Translations under genes and position numbers: made by a program
The notes under the pieces: generated by a model
Told to the model about the DNA's origin: nothing
Seen by the model: the letters and a program-made list of their open reading frames with translations, nothing else
Database searches by the model: none
Shown here: one piece after another, positions 11,082 through 18,755 of the stretch
How the letters are laid out: every line of letters begins with the position of its first letter
Numbering within the stretch: the first letter of the stretch is position 1
Assembly: GCA_023436605.1 (NCBI GenBank)
Contig: JAEZIQ010000051.1
Location: 1-39,181, forward strand
Direction: 5' to 3'
Origin: Actinomycetes bacterium
GTDB lineage: Bacteria; Actinomycetota; Thermoleophilia; Solirubrobacterales; 70-9
DNA length: 39,181 bases

Positions 11082-11239
11082 GGTGAAGCAGCTTTCCTCC
11101 GGGGTCGGTCCCAATCCTGCTTCACCGCACACCGCAAGGGACCAATCACAGGTTCCTTTGGGTTCGGGTCGGGGGTGTCCCCCGAAAACCTCCGGAATGA
11201 GGAGCGCAGCGACGGTTTTTGGGGGACACCACCGTCCCG
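11082..11239. repeat. Intergenic repeat R1, copy A
   Basis: This repeat occurs again in inverted orientation at 30768-30952. It starts with an inverted pair GAAGCAG/CTGCTTC, then a less conserved spacer and the shared GGTTCGGGTCGGGGGTGT. Last comes a 17-bp hairpin with left arm GGTGTCCCCCGAAAACC (11174-11190), a 23-nt loop, and the right arm at 11214-11230. The loop contains GGAGCGCAGCGAC and is identical in both copies. It holds no credible ORF and no transposase. Confidence 0.85.
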
Positions 11240-11301
11240 GGCCCCTCGGCCAGGATGGCGGCGGCGGTGGCTTCCGAGGGGGTGGGTAGATTGGTCGGTC
11301 C

Positions 11302-11880
11302 ATGTCTGGTCCTGCCCCATCGAAGGTGTTTGTAATTACCGGTCCCTCGGGGGTCGGCAAGGGAAGCCTGATCTCGCTGCTACGGCACCGGATCCCCGAG
11401 CTTGAGCTGTCGACTTCGGCTACCACGCGGGCGCCACGGGTCGGCGAGCAGAACGGTGTCGATTACCACTTCCTCGACCAGCAGGAGTTCATCGCCCGGG
11501 TCGAGGCGGGGAAGTTCCTCGAGCACGCCGCCTACAGCGGCAACCACTACGGAACCCTTCGCTCCGAAGTCGAGGGGAGGGTCGAAGCCGGCCACCCGGT
11601 CGTGCTCGAGATCGAGGTCCAGGGTGCCCGCCAGGTGGCGGAGTCGATGCCGGAAGCGGTGCAGATCTTCATCGCCCCGCCTGAGCTGGCCACCCTGAAG
11701 CAGCGGCTGGAGGGCCGGGGGACCGATTCCCCGGAGGCGATCGCCCGCCGGCTCGAGGTCGCGGAGGAGGAACTGGCCGCCCGGGACGAGTTCGATCACG
11801 TGGTCGTCAACGACGAGCTCGAACGTGCGCTTGACGAGCTCGAAGCCATAGTTCGCGGCAAGCTGTCAGAATCAAGGTAA
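11302..11880 (+). CDS. gmk: Guanylate kinase
   Basis: The enzyme (192 aa) phosphorylates GMP to GDP with ATP in the cytoplasm. The P-loop GPSGVGKGS is at residues 14-22. The GMP-binding region STSATTRAPRVGEQNGVDYHF follows closely, and EHAAYSGNHYGT and the DHVVVNDEL end are typical. Length is normal. The ATG at 11302 has no strong Shine-Dalgarno sequence. Its TAA shares one base with the ATG of rpoZ, so the two genes are probably co-translated. Confidence 0.96.
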   Translation: MSGPAPSKVFVITGPSGVGKGSLISLLRHRIPELELSTSATTRAPRVGEQNGVDYHFLDQQEFIARVEAGKFLEHAAYSGNHYGTLRSEVEGRVEAGHPVVLEIEVQGARQVAESMPEAVQIFIAPPELATLKQRLEGRGTDSPEAIARRLEVAEEELAARDEFDHVVVNDELERALDELEAIVRGKLSESR

Positions 11881-12113
11881 TGATCAAGCCTCGCGTCGAC
11901 CACCTTCTCCAGCATTCCGACTCGCATTACGCAGCGGTCGTTCTGGCTGCCCGCCGGGCCCGCCAGATCAACAGCTACTACCAGAGCCTCAGCGAAGGCG
12001 GCTACGGTGACTACCCGCCGCCGATGGTTCCGGCCGAGCCCGGCAAGGGTGCCTTGACCCTCGCGCTCGAGGAAGTAGCGACCGGCAAGCTCAAGTACGA
12101 GTACCGCGCGTAG
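11880..12113 (+). CDS. rpoZ: RNA polymerase omega subunit
   Basis: The product (77 aa) is a small subunit that stabilises the beta-prime chain of RNA polymerase. MIKPRVDHLLQHSDSHYAAVVLAARRARQIN matches the conserved N-terminal helices, and the end ALEEVATGKLKYE is the usual C-terminal motif. A short Gly/Tyr/Pro linker lies between. It starts on the last base of the gmk stop, the typical gmk-rpoZ pairing. Confidence 0.93.
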   Translation: MIKPRVDHLLQHSDSHYAAVVLAARRARQINSYYQSLSEGGYGDYPPPMVPAEPGKGALTLALEEVATGKLKYEYRA

Positions 12114-12152
12114 CGGCTACTCCCGGGTCAAAACGCCCCAACGGAGTCAACC

Positions 12153-13394
12153 GTGACGGCAAAGATCCTTCTCGGCGTAAGCGGGGGGATCGCCGCCTAC
12201 AAAGCAGTCGAGTTCGTCCGTCTCGCGACCGGAGCCGGACATTCGGTCCGTGTCCTGATGACTGCCTCGGCCCGCAAGTTCGTCGGGCCTGACACCTTCG
12301 AGGGGATCCTCGGGGCCCCGGTCCTCACCTCGGAGTTCGAACGCGATCCGATGCGAGGCGCCTTCCCGGGCGACGAGATGCCGGAGCACGACCCGATCGG
12401 TCACCTTGCGGTGGCCGAGTCGGCTGACGTCTACCTGGTCGCCCCGGCTTCGGCCAACACGATTGCCAAACTGGCCTCGGGACAGGCCGACTCGATCCTG
12501 ACCACCGCTTTCCTGGCCTTCGACGGGCCGCGCCTTGTGGCCCCGGCGATGAACGAGCGCATGTACCTCGCGGCGGCAACCCAGTCGAACCTGTCCCGAC
12601 TCAGGGAGCAGGGGGTCGAGGTGGTTGACCCCGGCGAGGGCCGGTTGGCCTCGAAGGGTGAGGCCGGAGTGGGGCGCCTGCCCGAACCGGCTGAGTTGCT
12701 CGAACGGGTCGAAGCGGCGATCGACCAGGAGCGCTCGAAGGATCTGGAGGGCCTGCGGGTCCTGGTCACCGCCGGCGGCACCCGTGAGGGGATCGATCCG
12801 GTCAGGTACATCGGCAATCGTTCGTCGGGCCGGATGGGTCTGGCGATTGCCGAACGGGCGCGGAAGCGCGGGGCCGAGGTGACCGCAATCTGTGCCAACG
12901 TCAATTTTCCGACCCCGGGCGGGGTGAAACGGGTCGACGTCGAATCGACCGTCGATCTTGCCCGGGCCTGCCGGGAACAGTTCCCGGCCCACGACCTGCT
13001 GCTGATGGCGGCCGCTCCGGCCGATTTCACGGTTTCCCACACCTCGAACGAGAAGCTTTCCCGCAGCGGCGGCGAGTTCACCCTGACCCTGGTCCCGACC
13101 GAGGACATCCTGGCCGGACTTTCCGCCAACCGGATCGAAGGCCAGACCGTGGTCGGGTTCGCCGCCCAGCACGGAGGCGACGCGATCGGCCGGGCCCGTC
13201 AGAAGCTGGAACGCAAGGGTGCCGACATGATCGTCCTCAACGACGTCTCCGACAAGACGATCGGATTCGACTCGACCGAGAACGCGGTCACCCTGGTCAC
13301 CGCTGACGGCGAGCAGGAAGTGGCGAAAGCCCCGAAGACCGAGATCGCCGACCGCATCCTCGATCGCGCGGTCGAGCTCCGGGCGAAGGGCTGA
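12153..13394 (+). CDS. coaBC: Phosphopantothenoylcysteine decarboxylase / phosphopantothenate-cysteine ligase CoaBC
   Basis: The bifunctional coenzyme A enzyme (413 aa) first joins phosphopantothenate to cysteine with CTP (CoaB), then decarboxylates the product (CoaC). The CoaC flavodoxin-like half (about 1-180) shows VSGGIAAYK, active-site His84 in PIGHLAV, and PAMNERMY at 131-138. The CoaB half (about 190-413) shows NRSSGRMG from residue 222. The flap that carries the catalytic cysteine in E. coli (SQACGDIGPGR) reads LASKGEAGVGR here, with Ser167 in the cysteine position. The GTG at 12153 has GGAG upstream at normal spacing. Confidence 0.94.
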   Translation: MTAKILLGVSGGIAAYKAVEFVRLATGAGHSVRVLMTASARKFVGPDTFEGILGAPVLTSEFERDPMRGAFPGDEMPEHDPIGHLAVAESADVYLVAPASANTIAKLASGQADSILTTAFLAFDGPRLVAPAMNERMYLAAATQSNLSRLREQGVEVVDPGEGRLASKGEAGVGRLPEPAELLERVEAAIDQERSKDLEGLRVLVTAGGTREGIDPVRYIGNRSSGRMGLAIAERARKRGAEVTAICANVNFPTPGGVKRVDVESTVDLARACREQFPAHDLLLMAAAPADFTVSHTSNEKLSRSGGEFTLTLVPTEDILAGLSANRIEGQTVVGFAAQHGGDAIGRARQKLERKGADMIVLNDVSDKTIGFDSTENAVTLVTADGEQEVAKAPKTEIADRILDRAVELRAKG

Positions 13395-13402
13395 CACATT
13401 CA

Positions 13403-13819
13403 TTGAGGGCGCTGGTCCAGAGGGTGTCCCGCGCTTCGGTCACGGTTGACGGTGAGTCAGTCGCCTCGATCGGCGCCGGAATGCTGGTCCTGCTCGGCGT
13501 GAAGAAAGGCGACACCGATTCCGATGCGGAGAAGGTGGCCGCCAAGCTTCTGAAATTGAGGATTTTTGCCGACGCCGAAGGTCGGATGAATGAGCCGGTC
13601 GGCGATCGTGAGATTCTCTGCATCAGCCAGTTCACCCTTTACGGGGACACCCGAAAGGGCAACCGGCCGAGCTGGATCGAAGCTGCCGGCGGCGAAGAGG
13701 CCGAACCGCTCTACGACCTCGTCTGCGAAAAGCTCGGTGCCAGCAGGGGCATCTTCGGAGCCGACATGAAGGTGGTCCTGACCAACGACGGTCCGGTCAC
13801 CCTCCTGGTCGAGACCTGA
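13403..13819 (+). CDS. dtd: D-aminoacyl-tRNA deacylase
   Basis: The enzyme (138 aa) is an RNA-based proofreader that removes D-amino acids (and glycine from tRNA-Ala) from mischarged tRNA. The N terminus MRALVQRVSRASVTVDG, the SQFTLYGDTRKGNRPS active-site motif and the C-terminal NDGPVT (Gly-cisPro) are all intact. It uses a TTG start 8 nt after the coaBC stop; no other start fits the family N terminus. It is a little shorter than the usual 145 aa. It ends the gmk-to-dtd group, since a promoter and attenuator follow. Confidence 0.94.
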   Translation: MRALVQRVSRASVTVDGESVASIGAGMLVLLGVKKGDTDSDAEKVAAKLLKLRIFADAEGRMNEPVGDREILCISQFTLYGDTRKGNRPSWIEAAGGEEAEPLYDLVCEKLGASRGIFGADMKVVLTNDGPVTLLVET

Positions 13820-13833
13820 GCGCAATTGCGCCC

Positions 13834-13862
13834 TTTCGCTGACTTGGTGGAGGGGCTATACT
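13834..13862 (+). promoter_or_regulatory. Promoter of the rimP-nusA-infB operon
   Basis: A TATACT -10 box (13857-13862) lies 17 nt after a weak -35, TTTCGC (13834-13839). Transcription would start near 13869, giving a leader of about 75 nt before the rimP ATG. A GCGCAATTGCGC palindrome (13820-13831), just after the dtd stop, precedes it. Confidence 0.55.
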
Positions 13863-13870
13863 GAGAAGTG

Positions 13871-13920
13871 CTTTTCCCCTTCAAGCTGTGTCGAAAAGTG
13901 GGCCTCGCCCGCTTTTTTTT
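13871..13920 (+). terminator. Attenuator-type intrinsic terminator in the rimP-nusA leader
   Basis: GTGGGC (13898-13903), loop CTC, GCCCGC (13907-13912) and eight T (13913-13920) form a textbook intrinsic terminator. The preceding AAAA (13894-13897) can extend the stem. It lies between the operon promoter and the rimP start. An upstream CTTTTC (13871-13876) can pair with GAAAAG (13893-13898), which would compete with the base of the terminator. U8 tracts are rare in this GC-rich sequence. The arrangement parallels the NusA-dependent terminator reported in the B. subtilis rimP-nusA leader. Confidence 0.8.
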
Positions 13921-13944
13921 GGCCCTCAGGCCGGATTATCACCT

Positions 13945-14382
13945 ATGGAACCCACTCCCCAGGACATCGAAAACCGACTTGCCTCGATCGATCCAACGAT
14001 CGAATTTCTGGCTCTGGAAAGCGCCGGAGGCGATGGTCTGCGTCTTTTCATCGATCACCCGGGCGGGGTCACCCTGGATCTATGCCAGAAGGTGACGTCG
14101 GGGCTGCAGGACGTGCTGATCGACCACTCGCTTGAAGTGTCGTCGCCGGGCCCCGAAAGGCCCCTGACCAAGCCGTCGCATTTCGAGCGTTTCTCCGGCC
14201 GCCGCGCCAAGGTGACCACGACCGAACCGCGGGACGGCCGCAAGAACTTCACCGGAACCATCGTTGAGGCACGGGAAAGTGAGGTCATCCTCGAATCGGA
14301 TGGCCACAATTTCGATATTCCTTACGCGAGCATTGAGCGCTCGCACCTCGTGCCAGAAATCCCACAAGGAGCAGCCAAGTGA
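13945..14382 (+). CDS. rimP: Ribosome maturation factor RimP
   Basis: The product (145 aa) helps assemble the 30S subunit. An N-terminal alpha/beta domain (about 1-80, with LFIDHPGGVTLDLCQKVTSG and LEVSSPGPERPL) leads into a C-terminal SH3-like barrel (about 85-140). The SSPGPERPL motif is diagnostic. I chose the ATG at 13945. A GTG at 13888 in the same frame would put the leader terminator inside the coding region and add non-family residues. It overlaps nusA by 4 nt. Confidence 0.92.
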   Translation: MEPTPQDIENRLASIDPTIEFLALESAGGDGLRLFIDHPGGVTLDLCQKVTSGLQDVLIDHSLEVSSPGPERPLTKPSHFERFSGRRAKVTTTEPRDGRKNFTGTIVEARESEVILESDGHNFDIPYASIERSHLVPEIPQGAAK

Positions 14383-16028
14383 CACAAGAGATCGTCGACG
14401 CAGTTCGAGTACTCGAACAGGAAAAGGGGATCGCCGCCGATACCCTGATGGATGCGCTCGAAGATGCGCTGCTCTCCGCCTACCGCAAGAGCCCCGGGTC
14501 GGCCAAGTACGCCCGGGTCGATCTCGATCACGAGACCGGAGATTTCCGCGTCTTCGAACTGATCCTGCCGGCCGAACTCGAGGAGAAGCTGCTCGAGGAA
14601 GCAGCTGCCGAACAGGAGCGCACGATCAATCCGGAGACCGGCGAGTACAACGAGCCCGAGGAACCGGAGATCGATCCCGACGTGCTCGAGCCCTACCGGG
14701 ACCAGATCGAGACCCGTGACGTGACCCCGGACGACTTCGGCCGGATCGCCGCCCAGACCGCCAAGCAGGTGATCTACCAGCGGATCCGCGAGGCCGAGCG
14801 CCAGATGATGTACGACGAATACCGCGACCGGGTGGGCGAACTTATCACCGGCCTGATCCAGCAGTCGGACAAGCGCTACACCCTGGTGCAGCTGCGTGAG
14901 CGGGTCGAAGCCCTGCTGCCCAAGTCGGAACAGGTCTACAGCGAGCGTTACGACCACGGAATGCGTGTCAAGGCCGTGATCACCGACGTTTCCGAGTCGA
15001 CCAAGGGCCCGAGCATCGTCGTTTCCCGCCGCAGCCCCGAGCTGATCAAGGGTCTCTTCGAGCTGGAGGTTCCTGAGATCGCCGACAAGCTGGTCGAGAT
15101 CGTCGGCGTCGCCCGCGAGCCCGGCTACCGCTCGAAGATCGCGGTCGTCTCGCATGCTGACGGCGTCGACCCCGTCGGCGCCTGCGTCGGTCCGCGTGGT
15201 TCCCGCGTCCGCATGGTCGTTTCTGAGCTGCGTGGCGAAAAGATCGACATCATTCCTTACAACGAGGAACCCGCTCGTTTCGTCGCCAAGGCGCTTTCGC
15301 CGGCCCGGGTCCGCGAGGTCCTGGTCGATGATGAAGAGATGCAGGCGACCGTCGTCGTCCCCGACGATCAGCTTTCGCTGGCGATCGGCCGCGACGGCCA
15401 GAACGCCCGTCTCGCTGCCCGCCTGACCGGCTGGCGCGTTGACATCAAGTCCGAAAGCGAGTTTGCCCGCGAAGAAAGCGAGCACGAGTACGAGGGCGAG
15501 GAAGAGTTCGACGGGCGCTGCATGGCTGTCCTTTCGAGCGGACGCCGCTGCCCCAACGCCGGGGTCGGCGGGTCGACCTACTGTGGCCTGCCCCAGCATC
15601 AGGCGCTTTCCCGCTTTTCGACCAATCACGTTGGCGTGCTTGGTGACCTCAGCGACGAAGACATCGCCCTGCTGGCCGATCCCGATTCGGATGAGGCCGC
15701 GGTCAACGCGATCGTGACCGCAGCCGAGGCTGACTTCGTCGAGCCGGTCGAAGGCGAGGAAAGCCCGGAAGAGGCAGCGGTTGAAGAAGCCGAAGCTGAG
15801 GCCGAGGAAAACGAGCTGCTGGTCGAAGAGGCCGAAGCTGATCTCGACGCTGATGACCAGGCGGCCGAAGAACTGGTCGCTGAGGAAGATGAAGCTGCGG
15901 CCGAGGATGAAGCCGGAGAGGAACTTGCCGCGGCCGAAGAGGTCGAGGCCGAGGCTGAACTCGAGGAAGCCGAAGTTGCCGAGAACGTCGCCGAAGAATC
16001 TGAACCGGCAGAAGGCGAGGCCGAGTGA
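14379..16028 (+). CDS. nusA: Transcription termination/antitermination factor NusA with C-terminal Cys3His module and acidic tail
   Basis: The product (549 aa) binds RNA polymerase and nascent RNA to control pausing, termination and antitermination. The N-terminal domain is followed by an S1 domain (about 146-215), KH1 (GACVGPRGSRV near 267-278) and KH2 (AIGRDGQNARLAA near 335). Many actinobacterial NusA proteins end near here. This one continues with an acidic linker, a compact Cys381-x9-Cys391-x10-Cys402-x4-His407 motif that resembles a zinc-binding knuckle, and an Ala/Glu-rich tail of about 100 residues without Lys or Arg. The GTG overlaps the rimP stop. infB follows directly with a 4-nt overlap, so the usual intervening ylxR is absent. 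Confidence 0.95.
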   Translation: MTQEIVDAVRVLEQEKGIAADTLMDALEDALLSAYRKSPGSAKYARVDLDHETGDFRVFELILPAELEEKLLEEAAAEQERTINPETGEYNEPEEPEIDPDVLEPYRDQIETRDVTPDDFGRIAAQTAKQVIYQRIREAERQMMYDEYRDRVGELITGLIQQSDKRYTLVQLRERVEALLPKSEQVYSERYDHGMRVKAVITDVSESTKGPSIVVSRRSPELIKGLFELEVPEIADKLVEIVGVAREPGYRSKIAVVSHADGVDPVGACVGPRGSRVRMVVSELRGEKIDIIPYNEEPARFVAKALSPARVREVLVDDEEMQATVVVPDDQLSLAIGRDGQNARLAARLTGWRVDIKSESEFAREESEHEYEGEEEFDGRCMAVLSSGRRCPNAGVGGSTYCGLPQHQALSRFSTNHVGVLGDLSDEDIALLADPDSDEAAVNAIVTAAEADFVEPVEGEESPEEAAVEEAEAEAEENELLVEEAEADLDADDQAAEELVAEEDEAAAEDEAGEELAAAEEVEAEAELEEAEVAENVAEESEPAEGEAE

Positions 16029-18382
16029 GCAAAAGGCGCGTCCACGAAATCGCAAAGGAAGCCGGAGTAGCCAGCAAGGATCTGCTGGCGGCGCTCCAGG
16101 CTGCCGGAATCGAAGTCAAAGCGGCTGCCTCGAACGTCGAGGAGGCCGACGCCAGGAAGGTGCTGGCTACTCTCGGGGGCAACTCCGACGGAAAGCCTGC
16201 TGCCAAGCCGAAGGCTGCTTCCCAATCCGAACCGGAGGCCAAGCCAAAGGCGGAAGCGAAGCCCGCTCCGAAGCCGAAGGCTGAGGCGGCCCCCGCGGCC
16301 AAGCCGAAGGCAGAAGCCCCCAAGGCCGAAGCCAAGCCGGCTGCCAAGAAGACTGCTGACGCCAAGCCGGCCGCGAAGCCTGCCCCGGCATCGAAGAAAC
16401 CGGTTCGGACCGACGGCAAGCCCGCTGGCTCGGCTCCCGCGTCAGGCGGGACCGGCGGTGCCGCCGGCAAGAAGCGTCGCCGGGTCGTGATCGATTCCCA
16501 GGCTTCCCGTCGGGAACAGGGTGGCGGTCCGCCGCCCCAGCGCCCGCCGCGTCGCCGCGGTGGCCGTCGTCGACGGCCCCTGCTCGAAGAGCCGGAGCCC
16601 GTACAGGCCAACCCGGACGAGCCGCAGGCGACCAAGGTCAACAGTGGCGTCACTGTTCGTGACCTTGCCGAGCTGCTCGACCTGAGCTCTGCCGATCTGA
16701 TCAAGAAACTGATGACGATGGGAGAGATGGCAACCCTCACCCAGACCCTCACCGACGAGTCGGTGAAGGCGATCGCCGACGAGTACGACCGCAAGGTCGA
16801 GATCGTCTCGGCGGCGGAAGAGGAAGTCGACTCCCCCGAGTTCGAGGATTCCGAAGAGGAACTCGTTGAGCGACCGCCGGTGGTCACGATCATGGGTCAC
16901 GTCGACCACGGCAAGACCTCGCTGCTCGACGCGATCCGTGAGACCGAGGTCGCGGCCGGCGAAGCTGGCGGCATCACCCAGCACATCGGCGCGTACCAGG
17001 TCCATCACGACGATCACACGATCACCTTCCTCGACACCCCGGGTCACGAAGCCTTTACCGCGATGCGCGCCCGTGGTGCCCAGGTCACCGATGTTGCGGT
17101 GATCGTGGTCGCTGCCGATGACGGCGTCATGCCACAGACCCGGGAAGCGATCGACCACGCCAGGGCGGCCGACGTGCCGATCCTGATCGCGGTCAACAAG
17201 ATCGACAAGGAAGGCGCCAACCCGGACCGGATCCGCACCGACCTCGCCGCCGAAGGGCTCAGCCCCGAAGAGTGGGGCGGGGACACCATCTACTGCAACG
17301 TGTCGGCAAAGACCCATGAGGGTCTCGACAACCTGCTCGACATGATCATTCTGGTCACCGAGCTTGAAGAGCTGGCTGCCAACCCGGACGCTCCGGCGTC
17401 GGGATCGGTCATCGAGTCGAAGCTCGACCCGGGGCGCGGCCCCGTGGTCAGCGTCCTGGTCAACCGGGGCACCCTGCGGGTCGGAGATTCGGTCGTGGCG
17501 GGAGCGGTATGGGGCAAGGTCCGTGCGATGCACGATTACCTCGGAGCCAAGGTCGACGAAGCGACCCCCGGCATGCCGGTGGAGGTCCTCGGCTTCGACG
17601 GGGTCTGCGAGGCCGGTGAGTTCGTCACCGTGGTCGAAAACGACCGTCGTGCCCGTCAGATGGCCCAGGAGAGGCTCAACCGTCTCAAGGCCGAGACGAT
17701 CGCCAGGCGATCCGCCCGCAAGGTCACCCTGGAGGAGATCTTCGCCCGGGCCCAGACCGGAGACCTCAAGGAGCTCAACATCGTCCTCAAGAGCGACGTT
17801 GCCGGTTCCCTTGAGGCCCTTCAGGACGAGATCGCCAAGGTGCCTCAGCAGCAGGTCGCGATCAACATCATCCGCGCCCAGACCGGTGGTATCTCAGAGT
17901 CCGACGTGATGCTCGCTTCGGCCTCGAATGCGATCATCATCGGGTTCAACGTCAGGCCGCTCGCCGACGCCCGCAAGGCCGCCCAGGCCGAAGGCGTCGA
18001 CATCCGCACCTACTCGGTGATCTACAAGATCACCGAGGATTTGCGGAACGCGATGGAGGGCATGCTCGACACGGTCGAAGTGGAAGATTCAGTTGGCGAA
18101 GCCGAGGTCAAGGAGGTCTTCAAGGCTTCCAAGGTCGGCCGGATCGCCGGTTGCGTCGTCACCGACGGGAGGGTCCAGCGGGACGCTTCGGTGCGGCTCA
18201 TCAGGGAGGGAACCGTCATCTGGACCGGGCAGCTCGATTCGCTGCGCCGTTTCAAGGATGCGGTTCAGACCGTCGAAGAAGGACAGGACTGCGGCATCGT
18301 TCTGGACGGGTACGCCGACGTAAAGGTCGGAGACGTACTCGAGTTCTTCTCGACCCGTCAGGTCGAACAGACCCTGAATTAG
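16025..18382 (+). CDS. infB: Translation initiation factor IF-2
   Basis: The GTPase (785 aa) brings initiator fMet-tRNA to the 30S subunit and promotes subunit joining. An N-terminal IF2-N helix bundle (RVHEIAKEAGVASKDLLAAL) is followed by a Lys/Ala/Pro-rich low-complexity linker (about 60-130) and an Arg-rich patch. A second IF2-N (VTVRDLAELLDLSSADLIKK) comes next, then the G domain. G1 is GHVDHGKT at 291-298, followed by DTPGHEAF and NKID. The C-terminal domains are complete. The GTG overlaps the nusA stop by 4 nt. Confidence 0.97.
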   Translation: MSKRRVHEIAKEAGVASKDLLAALQAAGIEVKAAASNVEEADARKVLATLGGNSDGKPAAKPKAASQSEPEAKPKAEAKPAPKPKAEAAPAAKPKAEAPKAEAKPAAKKTADAKPAAKPAPASKKPVRTDGKPAGSAPASGGTGGAAGKKRRRVVIDSQASRREQGGGPPPQRPPRRRGGRRRRPLLEEPEPVQANPDEPQATKVNSGVTVRDLAELLDLSSADLIKKLMTMGEMATLTQTLTDESVKAIADEYDRKVEIVSAAEEEVDSPEFEDSEEELVERPPVVTIMGHVDHGKTSLLDAIRETEVAAGEAGGITQHIGAYQVHHDDHTITFLDTPGHEAFTAMRARGAQVTDVAVIVVAADDGVMPQTREAIDHARAADVPILIAVNKIDKEGANPDRIRTDLAAEGLSPEEWGGDTIYCNVSAKTHEGLDNLLDMIILVTELEELAANPDAPASGSVIESKLDPGRGPVVSVLVNRGTLRVGDSVVAGAVWGKVRAMHDYLGAKVDEATPGMPVEVLGFDGVCEAGEFVTVVENDRRARQMAQERLNRLKAETIARRSARKVTLEEIFARAQTGDLKELNIVLKSDVAGSLEALQDEIAKVPQQQVAINIIRAQTGGISESDVMLASASNAIIIGFNVRPLADARKAAQAEGVDIRTYSVIYKITEDLRNAMEGMLDTVEVEDSVGEAEVKEVFKASKVGRIAGCVVTDGRVQRDASVRLIREGTVIWTGQLDSLRRFKDAVQTVEEGQDCGIVLDGYADVKVGDVLEFFSTRQVEQTLN

Positions 18383-18392
18383 GCGGCAGACC

Positions 18393-18755
18393 GTGTCGAA
18401 GGCGCGCATGCGCAGGGTGAACGAGGTGCTTCGTCAGGTAATTTCCGACGCGATCACCAACGATCTCAGCGATCCTCGTCTGGAGATGGCCACAGTTACT
18501 TCGGTGGACACGACTCCTGACCTGCGCCACGCAAAGGTCTACTTCACGGTGCTCGGCGACGACGAAGCCAAGGCTGACGCGCTCAAAGGTCTGAAGCGCG
18601 CGCACAGCGTGCTCCAGGGCAAGGTAGCGGCAGAAACTAGGATGAAACACACGCCGGCACTCGCATTCGAGTACGACGAGTCGATCGAATCAGGCATGCG
18701 GATCGACGCGCTGCTGGCCGAAGGCGAAGCCGCCGGAGGGGGCGAGACCGAGTGA
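18393..18755 (+). CDS. rbfA: Ribosome-binding factor A
   Basis: The product (120 aa) is a KH-type protein that helps mature the 16S rRNA 5' end of the 30S subunit and is linked to cold adaptation. RMRRVNEVLRQVISDAITNDLSDPRL and the later VYFTVLGDD are typical, as is the ending KHTPALAFEYDESIESGMRI. The GTG at 18393, with AGGCGG upstream, gives the normal N terminus. It follows infB by 10 nt and overlaps the next gene by 4 nt. Confidence 0.95.
   Translation: MSKARMRRVNEVLRQVISDAITNDLSDPRLEMATVTSVDTTPDLRHAKVYFTVLGDDEAKADALKGLKRAHSVLQGKVAAETRMKHTPALAFEYDESIESGMRIDALLAEGEAAGGGETE

Noticed and set aside
10914..11405. 163-residue frame spanning the end of mihF, repeat R1 and the start of gmk
   Set aside because: It overlaps two well-supported genes in other frames and consists otherwise of repeat DNA.
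13888..13944. GTG start of rimP at 13888
   Set aside because: It would place the U8 terminator inside the gene and add residues that no RimP domain explains.
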